Below, in pieces: positions 44,806-53,258 of a stretch of 53,611 bases of DNA (within the stretch, counting starts at the first letter, position 1; each line of letters starts with the position of its first letter). Made by a program: the position numbers and the translations under genes. Source of the stretch: an uncultured Opitutia bacterium (GTDB lineage: Bacteria; Verrucomicrobiota; Verrucomicrobiia; Opitutales; Opitutaceae). Location of the stretch: NCBI GenBank assembly GCA_903900845.1, contig CAIUOU010000001.1, forward strand, positions 1 to 53,611, written 5' to 3'. The notes below the pieces were generated by a model that saw nothing but the letters and a program-made list of their open reading frames with translations, was not told the origin of the DNA and searched no databases.

Positions 44806-45093
44806 ATGGAAACCACCGTAACCACCAAGGGGCAGCTCACCCTTCCGGTCCAAGTGCGGCGCGCGCTGGGAATCGACACCGGCACCGTTCTCGAGGTCGA
44901 GCTTGGGGCGGAAGGTTGCGTCGTTCTGCGCAAGCGAGCCACGCCCGGTTTCTTTGACCAGTTCGTGGGGCTCAAGGCCGCTGGTGCCCCGTTCGCCAGC
45001 GGCGATGAGGCACGCGAGGAAATGCGCGTCGAGGAAGGCGCACCGCCGTCAAGCGCGGCCACCCTGAAACCGAAAAAGTCCCGGCGGCGCTGA
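44806..45093 (+). CDS. AbrB/MazE-type antitoxin (VapB-like)
   Basis: 95 residues. The SpoVT/AbrB swapped-hairpin domain fills the N-terminus: TTVTTKGQLTLPVQVRRALG, then GTVLEVELGAEGCVVLRKR. The C-terminal part is low-complexity, with an acidic stretch (DEAREEMRVEEG) that probably contacts the toxin and a basic end (KPKKSRRR). The toxin gene follows after 2 bases. The start was set by the conserved METTVTTKG; the upstream repeats at 44753-44794 are a candidate operator for autorepression. Confidence 0.88.
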   Translation: METTVTTKGQLTLPVQVRRALGIDTGTVLEVELGAEGCVVLRKRATPGFFDQFVGLKAAGAPFASGDEAREEMRVEEGAPPSSAATLKPKKSRRR

Positions 45094-45095
45094 CC

Positions 45096-45509
45096 ATGGC
45101 CATCGCGATCGACTCCAATATCCTCATTGACCTGCTCGGGAAACCGACCGCCTTCACCGCCCACGCGGTGGATACCCTCAACGCAGCCCTCGGGCGCGGC
45201 GCGTTGATCATTTGCCCGGTCGTCGCGGCGGAAACTTCGCTCTACTTTGAAAGTGCGGAGGAAGCCGAGGACACGCTGCGTCGGATGCAGATCCGGCTGT
45301 CTCCCTTCTCATGGCCGGACCTGCATCTCGCGGGTCGCGTCTTCGCCGAGTACCGCAAACAAGCACCACGGCCGCGCGACCGTGTCATCGCCGACTTTCT
45401 CGTGGCGGCGCACGCCTTGCACCACGCCACCGAGTTGATCACGCGCGACCGCGGATTCTACCGGCGCTACTTCCCGCGCTTGAACATCACCCGCGTCGGA
45501 ACCGACTGA
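45096..45509 (+). CDS. PIN-domain toxin (VapC-like ribonuclease)
   Basis: 137 residues. PIN-domain acidic residues are visible: the D of AIDSNILIDLL at the start, E in VVAAETSLYF, and aspartates in RDRVIADFLVAAHA and LITRDRGFYRRYF. VapC toxins are Mg-dependent RNases that cut tRNA or rRNA. It is 2 bases behind its AbrB-type antitoxin, the usual order. All family residues seem intact, so the pair may be functional. Confidence 0.88.
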   Translation: MAIAIDSNILIDLLGKPTAFTAHAVDTLNAALGRGALIICPVVAAETSLYFESAEEAEDTLRRMQIRLSPFSWPDLHLAGRVFAEYRKQAPRPRDRVIADFLVAAHALHHATELITRDRGFYRRYFPRLNITRVGTD

Positions 45510-45529
45510 AACTCACCGCGGCCGCGACC

Positions 45530-46465
45530 TCATGGCGCACCCAGATGCTTCGCGAGGAAGCCGAGGAAAATGGCGCGAACGTTGAGCGGCAGCGGCTTCT
45601 TCGACCACTTGTCCAAGTCGAAGGTATGGCCCACGCCGTCGATCAGCAGCAGTTCGTGCCGCGCGCCGCGTTCGCGAGCCACCCGATCGAGCTCCTCGGC
45701 TTGAAGATAGTCCACGGTCGCGTCGGCCTTACCGTGCAAGGTGAGCAGCGGGACGCTGTCGCGGCGCACGTGGTTCACCGGCGAGGCCAGCTTGAGCACG
45801 GGGGCGGTGTTGTCGGTCGCGCCATAAACCTTGAGCGCTCCGCCCGACCACGCCCGCAATTCGCCAGGCACGCCGGCCGGGCTCACGTCCCTGCGCGTGA
45901 TGATGTTGGTGATGCCGTACATGTTCACCGCGCAGCGCACCGCGCTGGAAACCCCGGGGTAAGGCGTGTCCGCTCCACCCGGTTCCAGTCCCTCGGCGCC
46001 GGCGGTCAGGGCGACCATCAACGCGAGGTGGCCGCCGGCGGAGCCGCCCGCGACCGCGATCCGCGCGGGATCGACGGAATGGCGCGCAGCGTTGGCGCGC
46101 AGGAAGCGCACCGCGTTCTTGCAGTCGAAGAGGTTGGTGGGCCACGCGCCGTCGCCGAGTCGGTAGTCGATGCTCACCGCCACGTAGCCCGCCGCGGCCG
46201 CCGCACGGCAGATGTTGTCGGCCCGCGCCTCGTTTTTCGTGCCACCCGTCCAGCCGCCGCCGTGGATCCAGAAGAGCGCGGGATGGAGACGGCCGTCGGC
46301 GCGCGAAGCCGGTTGGTAAAGGTCCAGCTTCTCGGCGCGCCCGGGGGCGAGGAAGGAAACATCCTTCGTCACCCGGACGTCGTCGGCGGCGCGGGCGGCG
46401 AGGGGAAGCAGGAGCAGGGCGACGAGGATCGTCCGCCGGTAAGCGGGAAGGGAGGGCGGCTTCAT
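45530..46465 (-). CDS. Secreted alpha/beta-hydrolase esterase (BD-FAE/HSL-like)
   Basis: 311 residues. A signal peptide (TILVALLLLPLAARAADD) is followed by an esterase fold: oxyanion motif FWIHGGGWTGG, nucleophile elbow AVAGGSAGGHLAL (G-x-S-x-G) and a late GVGHTFDLDKW histidine, with the acid in LHGKADATVD. This matches the carboxylesterase/feruloyl-esterase-like family that often acts on acylated plant polysaccharides, but the substrate is not defined. It lies divergent from the TonB receptor at 46671, consistent with a shared carbohydrate role. Confidence 0.87.
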   Translation of the reverse strand: MKPPSLPAYRRTILVALLLLPLAARAADDVRVTKDVSFLAPGRAEKLDLYQPASRADGRLHPALFWIHGGGWTGGTKNEARADNICRAAAAAGYVAVSIDYRLGDGAWPTNLFDCKNAVRFLRANAARHSVDPARIAVAGGSAGGHLALMVALTAGAEGLEPGGADTPYPGVSSAVRCAVNMYGITNIITRRDVSPAGVPGELRAWSGGALKVYGATDNTAPVLKLASPVNHVRRDSVPLLTLHGKADATVDYLQAEELDRVARERGARHELLLIDGVGHTFDLDKWSKKPLPLNVRAIFLGFLAKHLGAP

Positions 46466-46670
46466 AGGGGTTTGGATCGGGCGTTCACCTCGCGCGGTGG
46501 AGGAGCGGCGCGGATCATCACCAAGGCATGCAAAGCGGCCGCCGGCCTCGCGACGAACTGAAAAGCCGTCCGACGCGCGCAGCGGCGAAACCTTGGTTAG
46601 CGGCGGCCGCTTTCCCCGTTGCCACGCGCCTCGCCGTTCCCGAAATCACCTCACCCCGCTCTATTCACCC

Positions 46671-49667
46671 ATGCGCACCCAAAGCCCCTTCCTGCGCGCC
46701 GGCCTGGCCGTGCTCGCCCTTGCCGCGCCCGCCGCGGCCCAATCCCCCGCCCCGGCGGTGAATGACGCCGCCACCCTGGCGCGATGGGACGCGAATCGGA
46801 ACGGCCGACTCGACCCCGACGAGCTCGCCGCGAAACAGGCGGAGGAGGCCCGCGCGGGGGACTCGGTCATGCTGACGCCCTTCGAGGTCAAGACCGACGC
46901 GTTCGACACCTACGAGGCCAACAACACCAACTCGATCACCGGCACCAACACGGCGCTCGGCAAGACCCCGCTCGACGCCAAGGTATTCAACCGTCAGCTG
47001 ATGGACGAGATGGGGGTGGTCGACATGACCGAGATGCTCTCGAAGCTCGGCGGTCTCGGCTCCGCGATCATCGGCGGCGGCAACGAGGACGTCCGTGGCG
47101 ACCTCGAGGGTGACCGGCAGGACCCGAAGAGCATGACGATGCGCGGACTGCAGATCAACAATCCGCGCCGCGACGGCTTCCTGCGCTCCGACACGACGCT
47201 GCTCGACTCGTTCGACATCGAGCGCGTCGAGGCGATCGGCGGCTCGAACTCGCTCCTCTTCGGCTCAGGTGACGCGGGCGGTGTGGTGACAAGCGCCTCG
47301 AAGCGCGCGTACCTGAACCGCCGGCCGACGATGACCTTCGCCGCCACGGGCGACTCGGAGGGCTCGCGGCGCTACACCTTGGACCTGCAGGCGGGCTACC
47401 GGTACGGCGGGTTCCGGGTGAACGCGGTCCGCGGCGACACGAAGTATTTCCGCCCCGGCACCCGCCAGCGAAACGAGGGCCTGCATCTTTCCGGGACCAT
47501 CCAGCCCTGGAAGCGCCTGCAGATCCGCGGCGAGTGGCGGCACTTCACGCGCGACACCATTTTCGCCCAGGCGGTCACGGTGCGCGCCCCGTCGACCCTG
47601 CGGCTGCCGACCGGGGAGCTCGTGGACAACCAGAACACCCGCTACCTCGTGGCGTTTCCCAACGTTAGCGAGCTCACGGGCGGCAATTTCGACCTCACGA
47701 AGGTCGACTCCGCGATCGGCCCGTTCAATCGCGACGCCTACAAGAACGGCATCAAGTCGATCGTGGCCGAGGCCACGCTCACCGAGGGCCTCGCCCTGCA
47801 GATGCGGTATGGGCACGATGCCCGCATCAACGATCCGCTGCGCACGACGTCCACGACCATCTACGCGCCCGGAGCGCCGGGTAACAATTACGTCGATCCG
47901 GCGACCGGCCAGATCGGGACCCAATGGGCCTTCAACCCATCGATGAACGCCGTGCCGTTCCACACCGGCGCCCGCGGCTACCGCGCCGCCCTTGCCTACC
48001 AAAAGAACCTCGGCCGTTGGGGTCGCCACCAGGCGAGCGTTTTCTATCAGGACATGGAGTCCTGGGTGAACCAGGAGCCGTGGCGCTTCTACGAGGCCGA
48101 CGCCTCCGGCAAGGCGATCCAGAATCCCGCCCAGATCAACACCACGGATTCCGGCCGCACCACCCTGCCTACCGTCTGGATGCCGATCTTCCCCACCCAG
48201 GTGATCGGGGGACAGCAGTGGCCGTTCACGTCGCTGGTGCACCCGAATGGAAAGACCTATGTCTACCAGCCGCAGGTCTACGCGGGCGCCGTGCCACCTA
48301 CCCGGAACAACCCGCTTGGTCTCTCGGGACCAATCAACGCGACGACGGGCGAAAGCACGGTCACGGGCTTCTATCACGACGACACCAACGAGCGCAGTTA
48401 CGGTTTCAGTCTCTTCAGCGAATGGTGGAAGGGCCGCATCGACACCATGGCCGGCTACCGCGCGGAGGAGGCGACCGCCTTCCGCACCAACACCGGCCTG
48501 AAGCGGGGCCCGATCACCTACGACAGCCTGACCACCGGCGCGGTCATCGACACCCCGGTCAAGGGCCTGCGCGTGTCGCTCAACTACTCCACCAACGCGA
48601 AGATCAATTTCGACACCACCCGCGACATCTTCAACCAGCCCCTGCCCCCCGGCAAAGGCGAGAGCCGCGACATCGGCCTGAAGTTCGGCCTCTGGGACCA
48701 GCGCATCTCGGGTAATTTCAATTACTACGTGTCCGAGGCCCAGAACTTCACCGCCGGTCTCGGCGGCACCCAGAACGACGTCGATCCCGCCGGCATCAAC
48801 GGCCGCAACGGCGGCGGCGCGTACACGTACAGCCGCACGTCGGACGGGTACAACCTCACGCTCTCCTCGCGGCCCCTCAAGGGCTGGGAGGTGCGCGTGA
48901 ACTTCGCCACCGCCAACGGCAGCGAGCGCAGCGACATCACCCTGCCGCAGTTCTACAACGACCAGTTCAACACCACCATCGTGGGCGGCCAGACCGTGGT
49001 CGGGGTGCGCGCCACCGCCGGCGGCGCGGTCACGCCGCTGCTCGTCCCCGCGGACCCGCGCGACCCGGCCTCGACGCCGATCCCGCTCACCGTCGCAATG
49101 ATGAAGGACCCGAACAGCCCGTACTACGCGCAGCTCGATCTCGAGTCCGGCCAGATTCTCAACGCCCAGAACCTCGGCCTGCTTACGCCCGGTGTCGGCA
49201 CCAACGCCACCGGACTGCCCATCACGGACCACCAACTTGGCTTCGTCTCACCCTCCGGCGGAAGCCTCATCGTTCGCCGCGCCGGCGAACGGACGATCGG
49301 CTATGCCGAGCGCAGCTACAGCCTGATCAACCGCTTCCAATTCGACCAGGGCCGTCTGCGCGGTCTGATCGTCGGCCTCAGCAGCAGCCTCCGCGAAAAC
49401 CACCGAGGCTACATGTACAACGACGCCGCCGACGGGAACAAAAGGAAGATGTACTACTTCCCCGACCGCATGCTCCACGACCTTTTCGCGATCTACCGCC
49501 TGAAGCCCGTCGGCCGCATCCGCACCACCGTGCAGATCAACGTGTCCAACCTCCTCGACACGAACAAGGTCATGTACCTCATCCGCTCGACCAACGGCAC
49601 CCTCCGCTACGCCCAGTGGCTCAACGCCCCTCGCAAGCTCGGCGTGACGACGACGGTGACGTTCTGA
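46671..49667 (+). CDS. TonB-dependent outer-membrane receptor with N-terminal EF-hand
   Basis: 998 residues. A signal peptide (about 1-24) is followed by a canonical EF-hand calcium loop at residues 40-51 (D-A-N-R-N-G-R-L-D-P-D-E), then the Opitutaceae-type start of the plug (SVMLTPFEVKTDAF), plug domain about 80-235 (MTMRGLQI, ESIGGSNSLLFG-like AIGGSNSLLFGSGDAGG) and a long beta-barrel ending in the aromatic VTTTVTF. The C-terminal phenylalanine is that of outer-membrane proteins. TonB receptors import siderophores or sugars using the proton motive force; adjacent sulfatase, esterase and glycosidase genes favour a glycan. The EF-hand is not a usual part of the family. Confidence 0.9.
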   Translation: MRTQSPFLRAGLAVLALAAPAAAQSPAPAVNDAATLARWDANRNGRLDPDELAAKQAEEARAGDSVMLTPFEVKTDAFDTYEANNTNSITGTNTALGKTPLDAKVFNRQLMDEMGVVDMTEMLSKLGGLGSAIIGGGNEDVRGDLEGDRQDPKSMTMRGLQINNPRRDGFLRSDTTLLDSFDIERVEAIGGSNSLLFGSGDAGGVVTSASKRAYLNRRPTMTFAATGDSEGSRRYTLDLQAGYRYGGFRVNAVRGDTKYFRPGTRQRNEGLHLSGTIQPWKRLQIRGEWRHFTRDTIFAQAVTVRAPSTLRLPTGELVDNQNTRYLVAFPNVSELTGGNFDLTKVDSAIGPFNRDAYKNGIKSIVAEATLTEGLALQMRYGHDARINDPLRTTSTTIYAPGAPGNNYVDPATGQIGTQWAFNPSMNAVPFHTGARGYRAALAYQKNLGRWGRHQASVFYQDMESWVNQEPWRFYEADASGKAIQNPAQINTTDSGRTTLPTVWMPIFPTQVIGGQQWPFTSLVHPNGKTYVYQPQVYAGAVPPTRNNPLGLSGPINATTGESTVTGFYHDDTNERSYGFSLFSEWWKGRIDTMAGYRAEEATAFRTNTGLKRGPITYDSLTTGAVIDTPVKGLRVSLNYSTNAKINFDTTRDIFNQPLPPGKGESRDIGLKFGLWDQRISGNFNYYVSEAQNFTAGLGGTQNDVDPAGINGRNGGGAYTYSRTSDGYNLTLSSRPLKGWEVRVNFATANGSERSDITLPQFYNDQFNTTIVGGQTVVGVRATAGGAVTPLLVPADPRDPASTPIPLTVAMMKDPNSPYYAQLDLESGQILNAQNLGLLTPGVGTNATGLPITDHQLGFVSPSGGSLIVRRAGERTIGYAERSYSLINRFQFDQGRLRGLIVGLSSSLRENHRGYMYNDAADGNKRKMYYFPDRMLHDLFAIYRLKPVGRIRTTVQINVSNLLDTNKVMYLIRSTNGTLRYAQWLNAPRKLGVTTTVTF

Positions 49668-49822
49668 GCGGGGCGACCTTCGCGTCGCGGGCCCGGGACT
49701 GATCTTCGAAGCAATTCCGGGCGGCTTCGCCGATACCGAACCCCAAACCTCAATCGCGATGAAGGCCTTCGGTTAAGCTGAGGCTGCAGACTCCGATCAG
49801 TCCTCTTCCGGGCGCCGCGGAC

Positions 49823-51280
49823 TCAACGACCCAGGTCGTTGGTCCGCACGGCGCGCAGTTTGTCGGCAAGGCGTTCGCGGTAGGCCGTGACCGTGGACGC
49901 GTGTTCAGCGCGGCGGGCAAGATTGGTGTACTGGCGGGGGTCGGCGACGATATCGTACAATTCGATCCCGGCTGATGCGTCCTCCTGATACTGGATGTAC
50001 GCGAAACGGTCGTCGCGCAGGAGAAAGCCCTTCGTCGAGGGCGCCACGCTGAACGCGGTGTCGCGCACGCGGTGCGAGGGATCGTCGAGCGTTCGCGCGA
50101 TATTCAATCCCTGCAGGCGCGCCGGCACCTCGAGTCCGCAGAGCGCGGCGACCGTCGGGTAGAGATCGAGCAACTCGACCAGCGAGTCGCAGACGACCGG
50201 GGCCTTGCCCGGCACGCGAATGATCAGCGGGACCTTGGAGGACTCGTCGAGCAGGCTGACCTTCGCCCAGAAGTCGTGTTCACCGAGGTGGTAGCCATGA
50301 TCGCTCGTGAAGATGACGATCGTGTTGTCCTCGAGACCGGACTCGCGGAGCGCGGCGAGCACCTTGCCGACCTGCGCGTCCATGAAGGAGACACTGGCGT
50401 AGTAACCACCGAGCGCTTTCTTCTGACGACGCTCGTCCATCTTCATGTTGACGCTGGTCTTGTAGTTGATGCCCGGCTTGGGCAGGTCGTCCCAGTCACC
50501 CGGCACCTTGGGCGGCAACGTGAGCTTTTCGTACGGGAGGTATGGCGCGAAGTACTTACGCGGCGCGACGAACGGGACGTGCGGACGCACAAAGCCCACC
50601 GCGAGGAAGAAAGGTTCCGGCCGGCCGCGGCGGGCGCGGAGTAACTCGATCGCCTTGGCGGCGGCCTTGCCGTCGGCGTGCGTGTCGTCGTCGCCGTCGG
50701 CCTCGACCACCACGAAGGTGTTGCCGCCCACCACGGGCTTTTTCCCGTCGGGGTTGTTTTCCAAAGTCTCGCCGGTGCCCGCCGCGCGCCACTCCGGCCC
50801 CGGGGTATTGAAACGTTCCGTCCAGGACGCCGGGTCGTCGGCACCATCGTGGTCGCGGCCGGACCCGAAGTCCTCGACGCCGCCCGGAACCCCCATGTGG
50901 TAGATCTTGCCGACGCGCGCCGTGTGATAACCGGCCTGCTTGAAATGCTGGGCCCAGGTGGAGCGGTCGCCGATCGCCGGCCGCGGGCTGGTGTAGCCGA
51001 GCACGCCGGTGGCGTGCGGGTAGTAACCCGACATAAACGAGGCGCGTGAGGGCCCGCAGTAGGTGCCTTGGCAATAGGCGCGGGTGAAGCGCACCCCCGA
51101 GGCGGCAAGCCGGTCGAGGTTGGGCGTGCGGCAGACCTGGTTTCCATAGGCACCGAGCGCCGTGTAGGTGAGGTCGTCCGAGATGATGAACAGCACATTC
51201 GGCCTCGGGGAGGACGAGGTGGCGGCGAAAAGCGACCCAGCGAGCAAAACCAGCAGCGAAAACAACCGGAAGGTAACCAT
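49823..51280 (-). CDS. Secreted sulfatase, iduronate-2-sulfatase-like
   Basis: 485 residues. A signal peptide (FRLFSLLVLLAGSLFAATS) precedes the sulfatase fold: metal aspartates in FIISDDLTYTAL, the active-site motif TYCGPSRAS in which C75 of C-x-P-S-R would be converted to formylglycine, and the late TSDHGYHLGEH metal site. All residues needed are present. Alkyl- and sugar-sulfatases of this type remove sulfate esters from polysaccharides in the periplasm. No anaerobic or FGE-type activating enzyme is seen in the window. ATG 51280 fits the signal peptide; the frame continues upstream through the hairpin repeat but looks non-coding. Confidence 0.9.
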   Translation of the reverse strand: MVTFRLFSLLVLLAGSLFAATSSSPRPNVLFIISDDLTYTALGAYGNQVCRTPNLDRLAASGVRFTRAYCQGTYCGPSRASFMSGYYPHATGVLGYTSPRPAIGDRSTWAQHFKQAGYHTARVGKIYHMGVPGGVEDFGSGRDHDGADDPASWTERFNTPGPEWRAAGTGETLENNPDGKKPVVGGNTFVVVEADGDDDTHADGKAAAKAIELLRARRGRPEPFFLAVGFVRPHVPFVAPRKYFAPYLPYEKLTLPPKVPGDWDDLPKPGINYKTSVNMKMDERRQKKALGGYYASVSFMDAQVGKVLAALRESGLEDNTIVIFTSDHGYHLGEHDFWAKVSLLDESSKVPLIIRVPGKAPVVCDSLVELLDLYPTVAALCGLEVPARLQGLNIARTLDDPSHRVRDTAFSVAPSTKGFLLRDDRFAYIQYQEDASAGIELYDIVADPRQYTNLARRAEHASTVTAYRERLADKLRAVRTNDLGR

Positions 51281-51326
51281 GGGGCCTGCCAGCCTGCCCA
51301 ACACCCCGCGGAAATCCAGCCGCCAC

Positions 51327-51377
51327 AAACAATCAACGCCCTGACCCCTTTTGAAGGGGTCAGGGCGTTGATTGTTT
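51327..51377. repeat. Perfect 24-bp inverted repeat with 3-nt loop
   Basis: The arms 51327-51350 and 51354-51377 are exact reverse complements (outer AAACAATCAACG, inner CTGACCCCTT), with TTG as the loop. It lies 46 bases upstream of the sulfatase start. The same sequence, as GGGGTCAGGGCGTTGATTG, is familiar from REP-type repeats tied to Y1 transposases. A third, partial copy lies at 51559-51576. The arms contain no gene, and the T-poor flank argues against a simple terminator. Confidence 0.9.
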
Positions 51378-51540
51378 AAATCATACCGCACGGCCTGGTA
51401 TTCCCACCGGTTTTCCGCGGCAGGAAGATCGCGGCACACACCACGCAGCATCCGCATCGACGGCGACTTACGAAATGCTGAGCCTCAACGCGTGAATCGC
51501 GAGCGGCTGCACTGGGTTCGAAGCAACTCAGCGAAAGCGG

Positions 51541-51993
51541 TCAGCTAGCTGAAACGCCCAACGCCCTGACCCCTTTGCGGGATGTCACCAACGTGGCGAT
51601 GATCGCGGCCATCTGGCGGTCGAGCGCGGGGTCGCGGGTCACGGCGTGGACCTGCGCGAGCGCCTCGAGGTACTTCAGGAAATCACCGTCTTTGAACGGT
51701 GGACCGTGGAATCGGCCGTCGCGTCACCGGCCCTCCCCTGCCGCAATCAGGAAATTCTACCACGCGTGGCTCTCCTGGTCGTCGCGAAAGATCGTCCACA
51801 AGTCCGGCCCCATTGTTTCCCGGCAAACCTCGAACCGACCGCCGAGCAGTCCCCCGCGCCACCGCACTTCGTCGAGCCCGAACATACCCAGCACCGCGTG
51901 CGGCGGGCGGCTGGTGTCGAAGAGGGCGCGCACGCCGGTGAGGGCCGAACCCGCCGCCAGCAGCGCGAGCAGGGAAAAAAGAACGCATTTCAT
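51541..51993 (-). pseudogene. N-terminal fragment of a glycoside hydrolase family 127 (DUF1680) gene
   Basis: A single reading frame from ATG 51993 with two in-frame stops (TAG at 51757-51759, TGA at 51724-51726). The conceptual protein reads through both: signal peptide KCVLFSLLALLAAGSALTG, LDEVRWRGGLLGGRF, ESHAW-stop-NFLIAAGEGR-stop-RDGRFHGPPFKDGDFLKYLEA and HAVTRDPALDRQMAAIIA, the opening part of beta-L-arabinofuranosidase-like GH127. It then runs into the repeat copy at 51559-51576 and stops; the remaining ~500 residues are missing. Its ATG overlaps the sialidase stop (ATGA), so it was the next gene in that operon. It is almost certainly dead. Confidence 0.72.
51559..51576 (+). repeat. 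Third copy of the CAACGCCCTGACCCC repeat
   Basis: An 18-base match to the left arm of the hairpin at 51327-51377. It lies exactly where the GH127 homology ends, so it marks the breakpoint. About 180 bases of unassigned sequence separate the copies; no intact transposase is there. Confidence 0.8.
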
Positions 51994-53069
51994 CGGATAC
52001 CTTCCTCCAATCGCATTGGATCAAGGATCACGTGCTTGATGCGTTTCCGATCATGCGTGTAGGCGATATGCACCCGCCCGTCCGTCGTCTGAATCACTGC
52101 CGGATACGCGTAACCACTGCGGGCCGGCTCGGTCTCGAGCGTGAGCACCCGGTTCCAAACCAGGCCGTCGCGCGATAGCGCCACGTCGAGCGGGTAACGG
52201 TTGCCCTTCGCCTCGCCCGCCCGGTGCCCGGAATGGTTGTAGACGATCAGGTGGCGGCCATCCGACAGCGTGACTGCGTCGGTCCCGGAATTCGGGTTCG
52301 GCAACTCCGTTGCGGTTAGGACGCTCCAGGTGGCCCCACCGTCACGCGACCAGGTCTGCGCCACATTTCCCTGCCGCGTGCGCGCCAACGCCTGCAAAAC
52401 CCCGCCGGGATGCAGCAGCACACTCGGCTGGATCGCGTCCAGACCGGGCCCCTTGCCCACCGCCCCGATGCGGGTCCATGTCGCCCCCGCGTCGCGCGAC
52501 AGCTCGAAATGCAGGCGCCAGCCGTCGGCATTGCCCTCCGTGCTGCTGCCCGACAGCCACGCGCCGTCGGCCAGCACGACCGGCTTGTTCTTCACCGGAC
52601 CGAGGATGCCCGCCGCCAGTCGACGGGCCGCGGACCACGTCCGGCCGCCGTCGCGCGATTCCCGCACCATGCCCCACCAAGCCGATGGCGACGGACCAAC
52701 CTTGTAGAAGAGATGCAGGCCCCCGTCGGGCGGCGCGAACAATACCGGATTCCACGTGGGAAAGCGTTTGCCGTCCTCCTGGCGACCGTCGGCGATCTCA
52801 GTGGCTGGAAGCCAGCGCCCCTCATCCTGCCGCGTGAACCAGATGCCGACGTCGGGATTGCGTTCCTTGGTACCGCCGAACCAGGCAGCCGCCAGCCGTC
52901 CCGGAGCGACCTCGGCAAGCGTCGCGGCGTGGCATTCCGGATACGGTGCGTCCGGATTGATGAAAGCGGCGGCGAGGACGGCGTCGCCCCGCACGGACGG
53001 CGCGGCGGCGAACACGGCGGGCAACGTGAGGAACGGGAAGGCAAAGGCGGCAAGGTGCATGAATCTCAT
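51990..53069 (-). CDS. Secreted sialidase/BNR-repeat protein
   Basis: 359 residues with a signal peptide (MHLAAFAFPFLTLPAVFAAA). At least three Asp-box (S-x-D-x-G-x-x-W) repeats are visible: ESRDGGRTW, LSRDAGATW and WSRDGGATW, the mark of six-bladed sialidase-fold propellers. The early ECHAATLAEVAPGRLAAAWF and later KNKPVVLADGAWL match the exo-alpha-sialidase-like family found in polysaccharide loci of this phylum. True sialic-acid specificity is not shown. Its ATG overlaps the stop of the 61-residue ORF upstream and its stop overlaps the GH127 pseudogene start, so the genes are one operon. Confidence 0.85.
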   Translation of the reverse strand: MRFMHLAAFAFPFLTLPAVFAAAPSVRGDAVLAAAFINPDAPYPECHAATLAEVAPGRLAAAWFGGTKERNPDVGIWFTRQDEGRWLPATEIADGRQEDGKRFPTWNPVLFAPPDGGLHLFYKVGPSPSAWWGMVRESRDGGRTWSAARRLAAGILGPVKNKPVVLADGAWLSGSSTEGNADGWRLHFELSRDAGATWTRIGAVGKGPGLDAIQPSVLLHPGGVLQALARTRQGNVAQTWSRDGGATWSVLTATELPNPNSGTDAVTLSDGRHLIVYNHSGHRAGEAKGNRYPLDVALSRDGLVWNRVLTLETEPARSGYAYPAVIQTTDGRVHIAYTHDRKRIKHVILDPMRLEEGIR

Positions 53070-53251
53070 CGAGGAAGGGACTGGGAGCGGGCGAGGCGGC
53101 GGGCGAAATCGAGCAGGAACTCCTGACGCCAGCGGCTGACCACCACGCGCGGCCGCGCGGATGGCGCGGGGAGGTTCTCCGCGGCTTCGGCCACGATCCC
53201 CGCGATGACGGGGAGAAACAAGCTGAGGATCAATCGTGGCGGGTTGATCAT
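53066..53251 (-). CDS. Small signal-peptide ORF of unknown function
   Basis: 61 residues, not recognised. It has a hydrophobic N-terminus (LILSLFLPVIAGIVAEA) like a signal peptide, then a short basic tail (VVVSRWRQEFLLDFARRLAR). It starts 7 bases behind the glycosidase gene, and its stop overlaps the sialidase ATG (ATGA), a sign that it is or was translated. It could be a remnant of a longer gene shortened by deletion, as happened to GH127 nearby. Confidence 0.4.
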   Translation of the reverse strand: MINPPRLILSLFLPVIAGIVAEAAENLPAPSARPRVVVSRWRQEFLLDFARRLARSQSLPR

Positions 53252-53258
53252 GGGCTGC

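Noticed and set aside
47265-49235. 656-codon open frame opposite the TonB receptor
   Set aside because: Antisense shadow: composition is rich in R, G, V and H with no recognised domain, and the receptor in the other direction has full family features.
51327-51377. Perfect hairpin considered as a Rho-independent terminator
   Set aside because: The 24-bp stem is longer than usual, there is no T-run of the expected kind on either strand, and a further copy at 51559 shows that it is a repeat sequence. A terminator effect cannot be excluded.
51510-51540. GGGTTCGAAGCAACTC considered as a tRNA T-arm
   Set aside because: No acceptor, D or anticodon arm can be folded around it; it lies in the decayed gap near the GH127 remnant.
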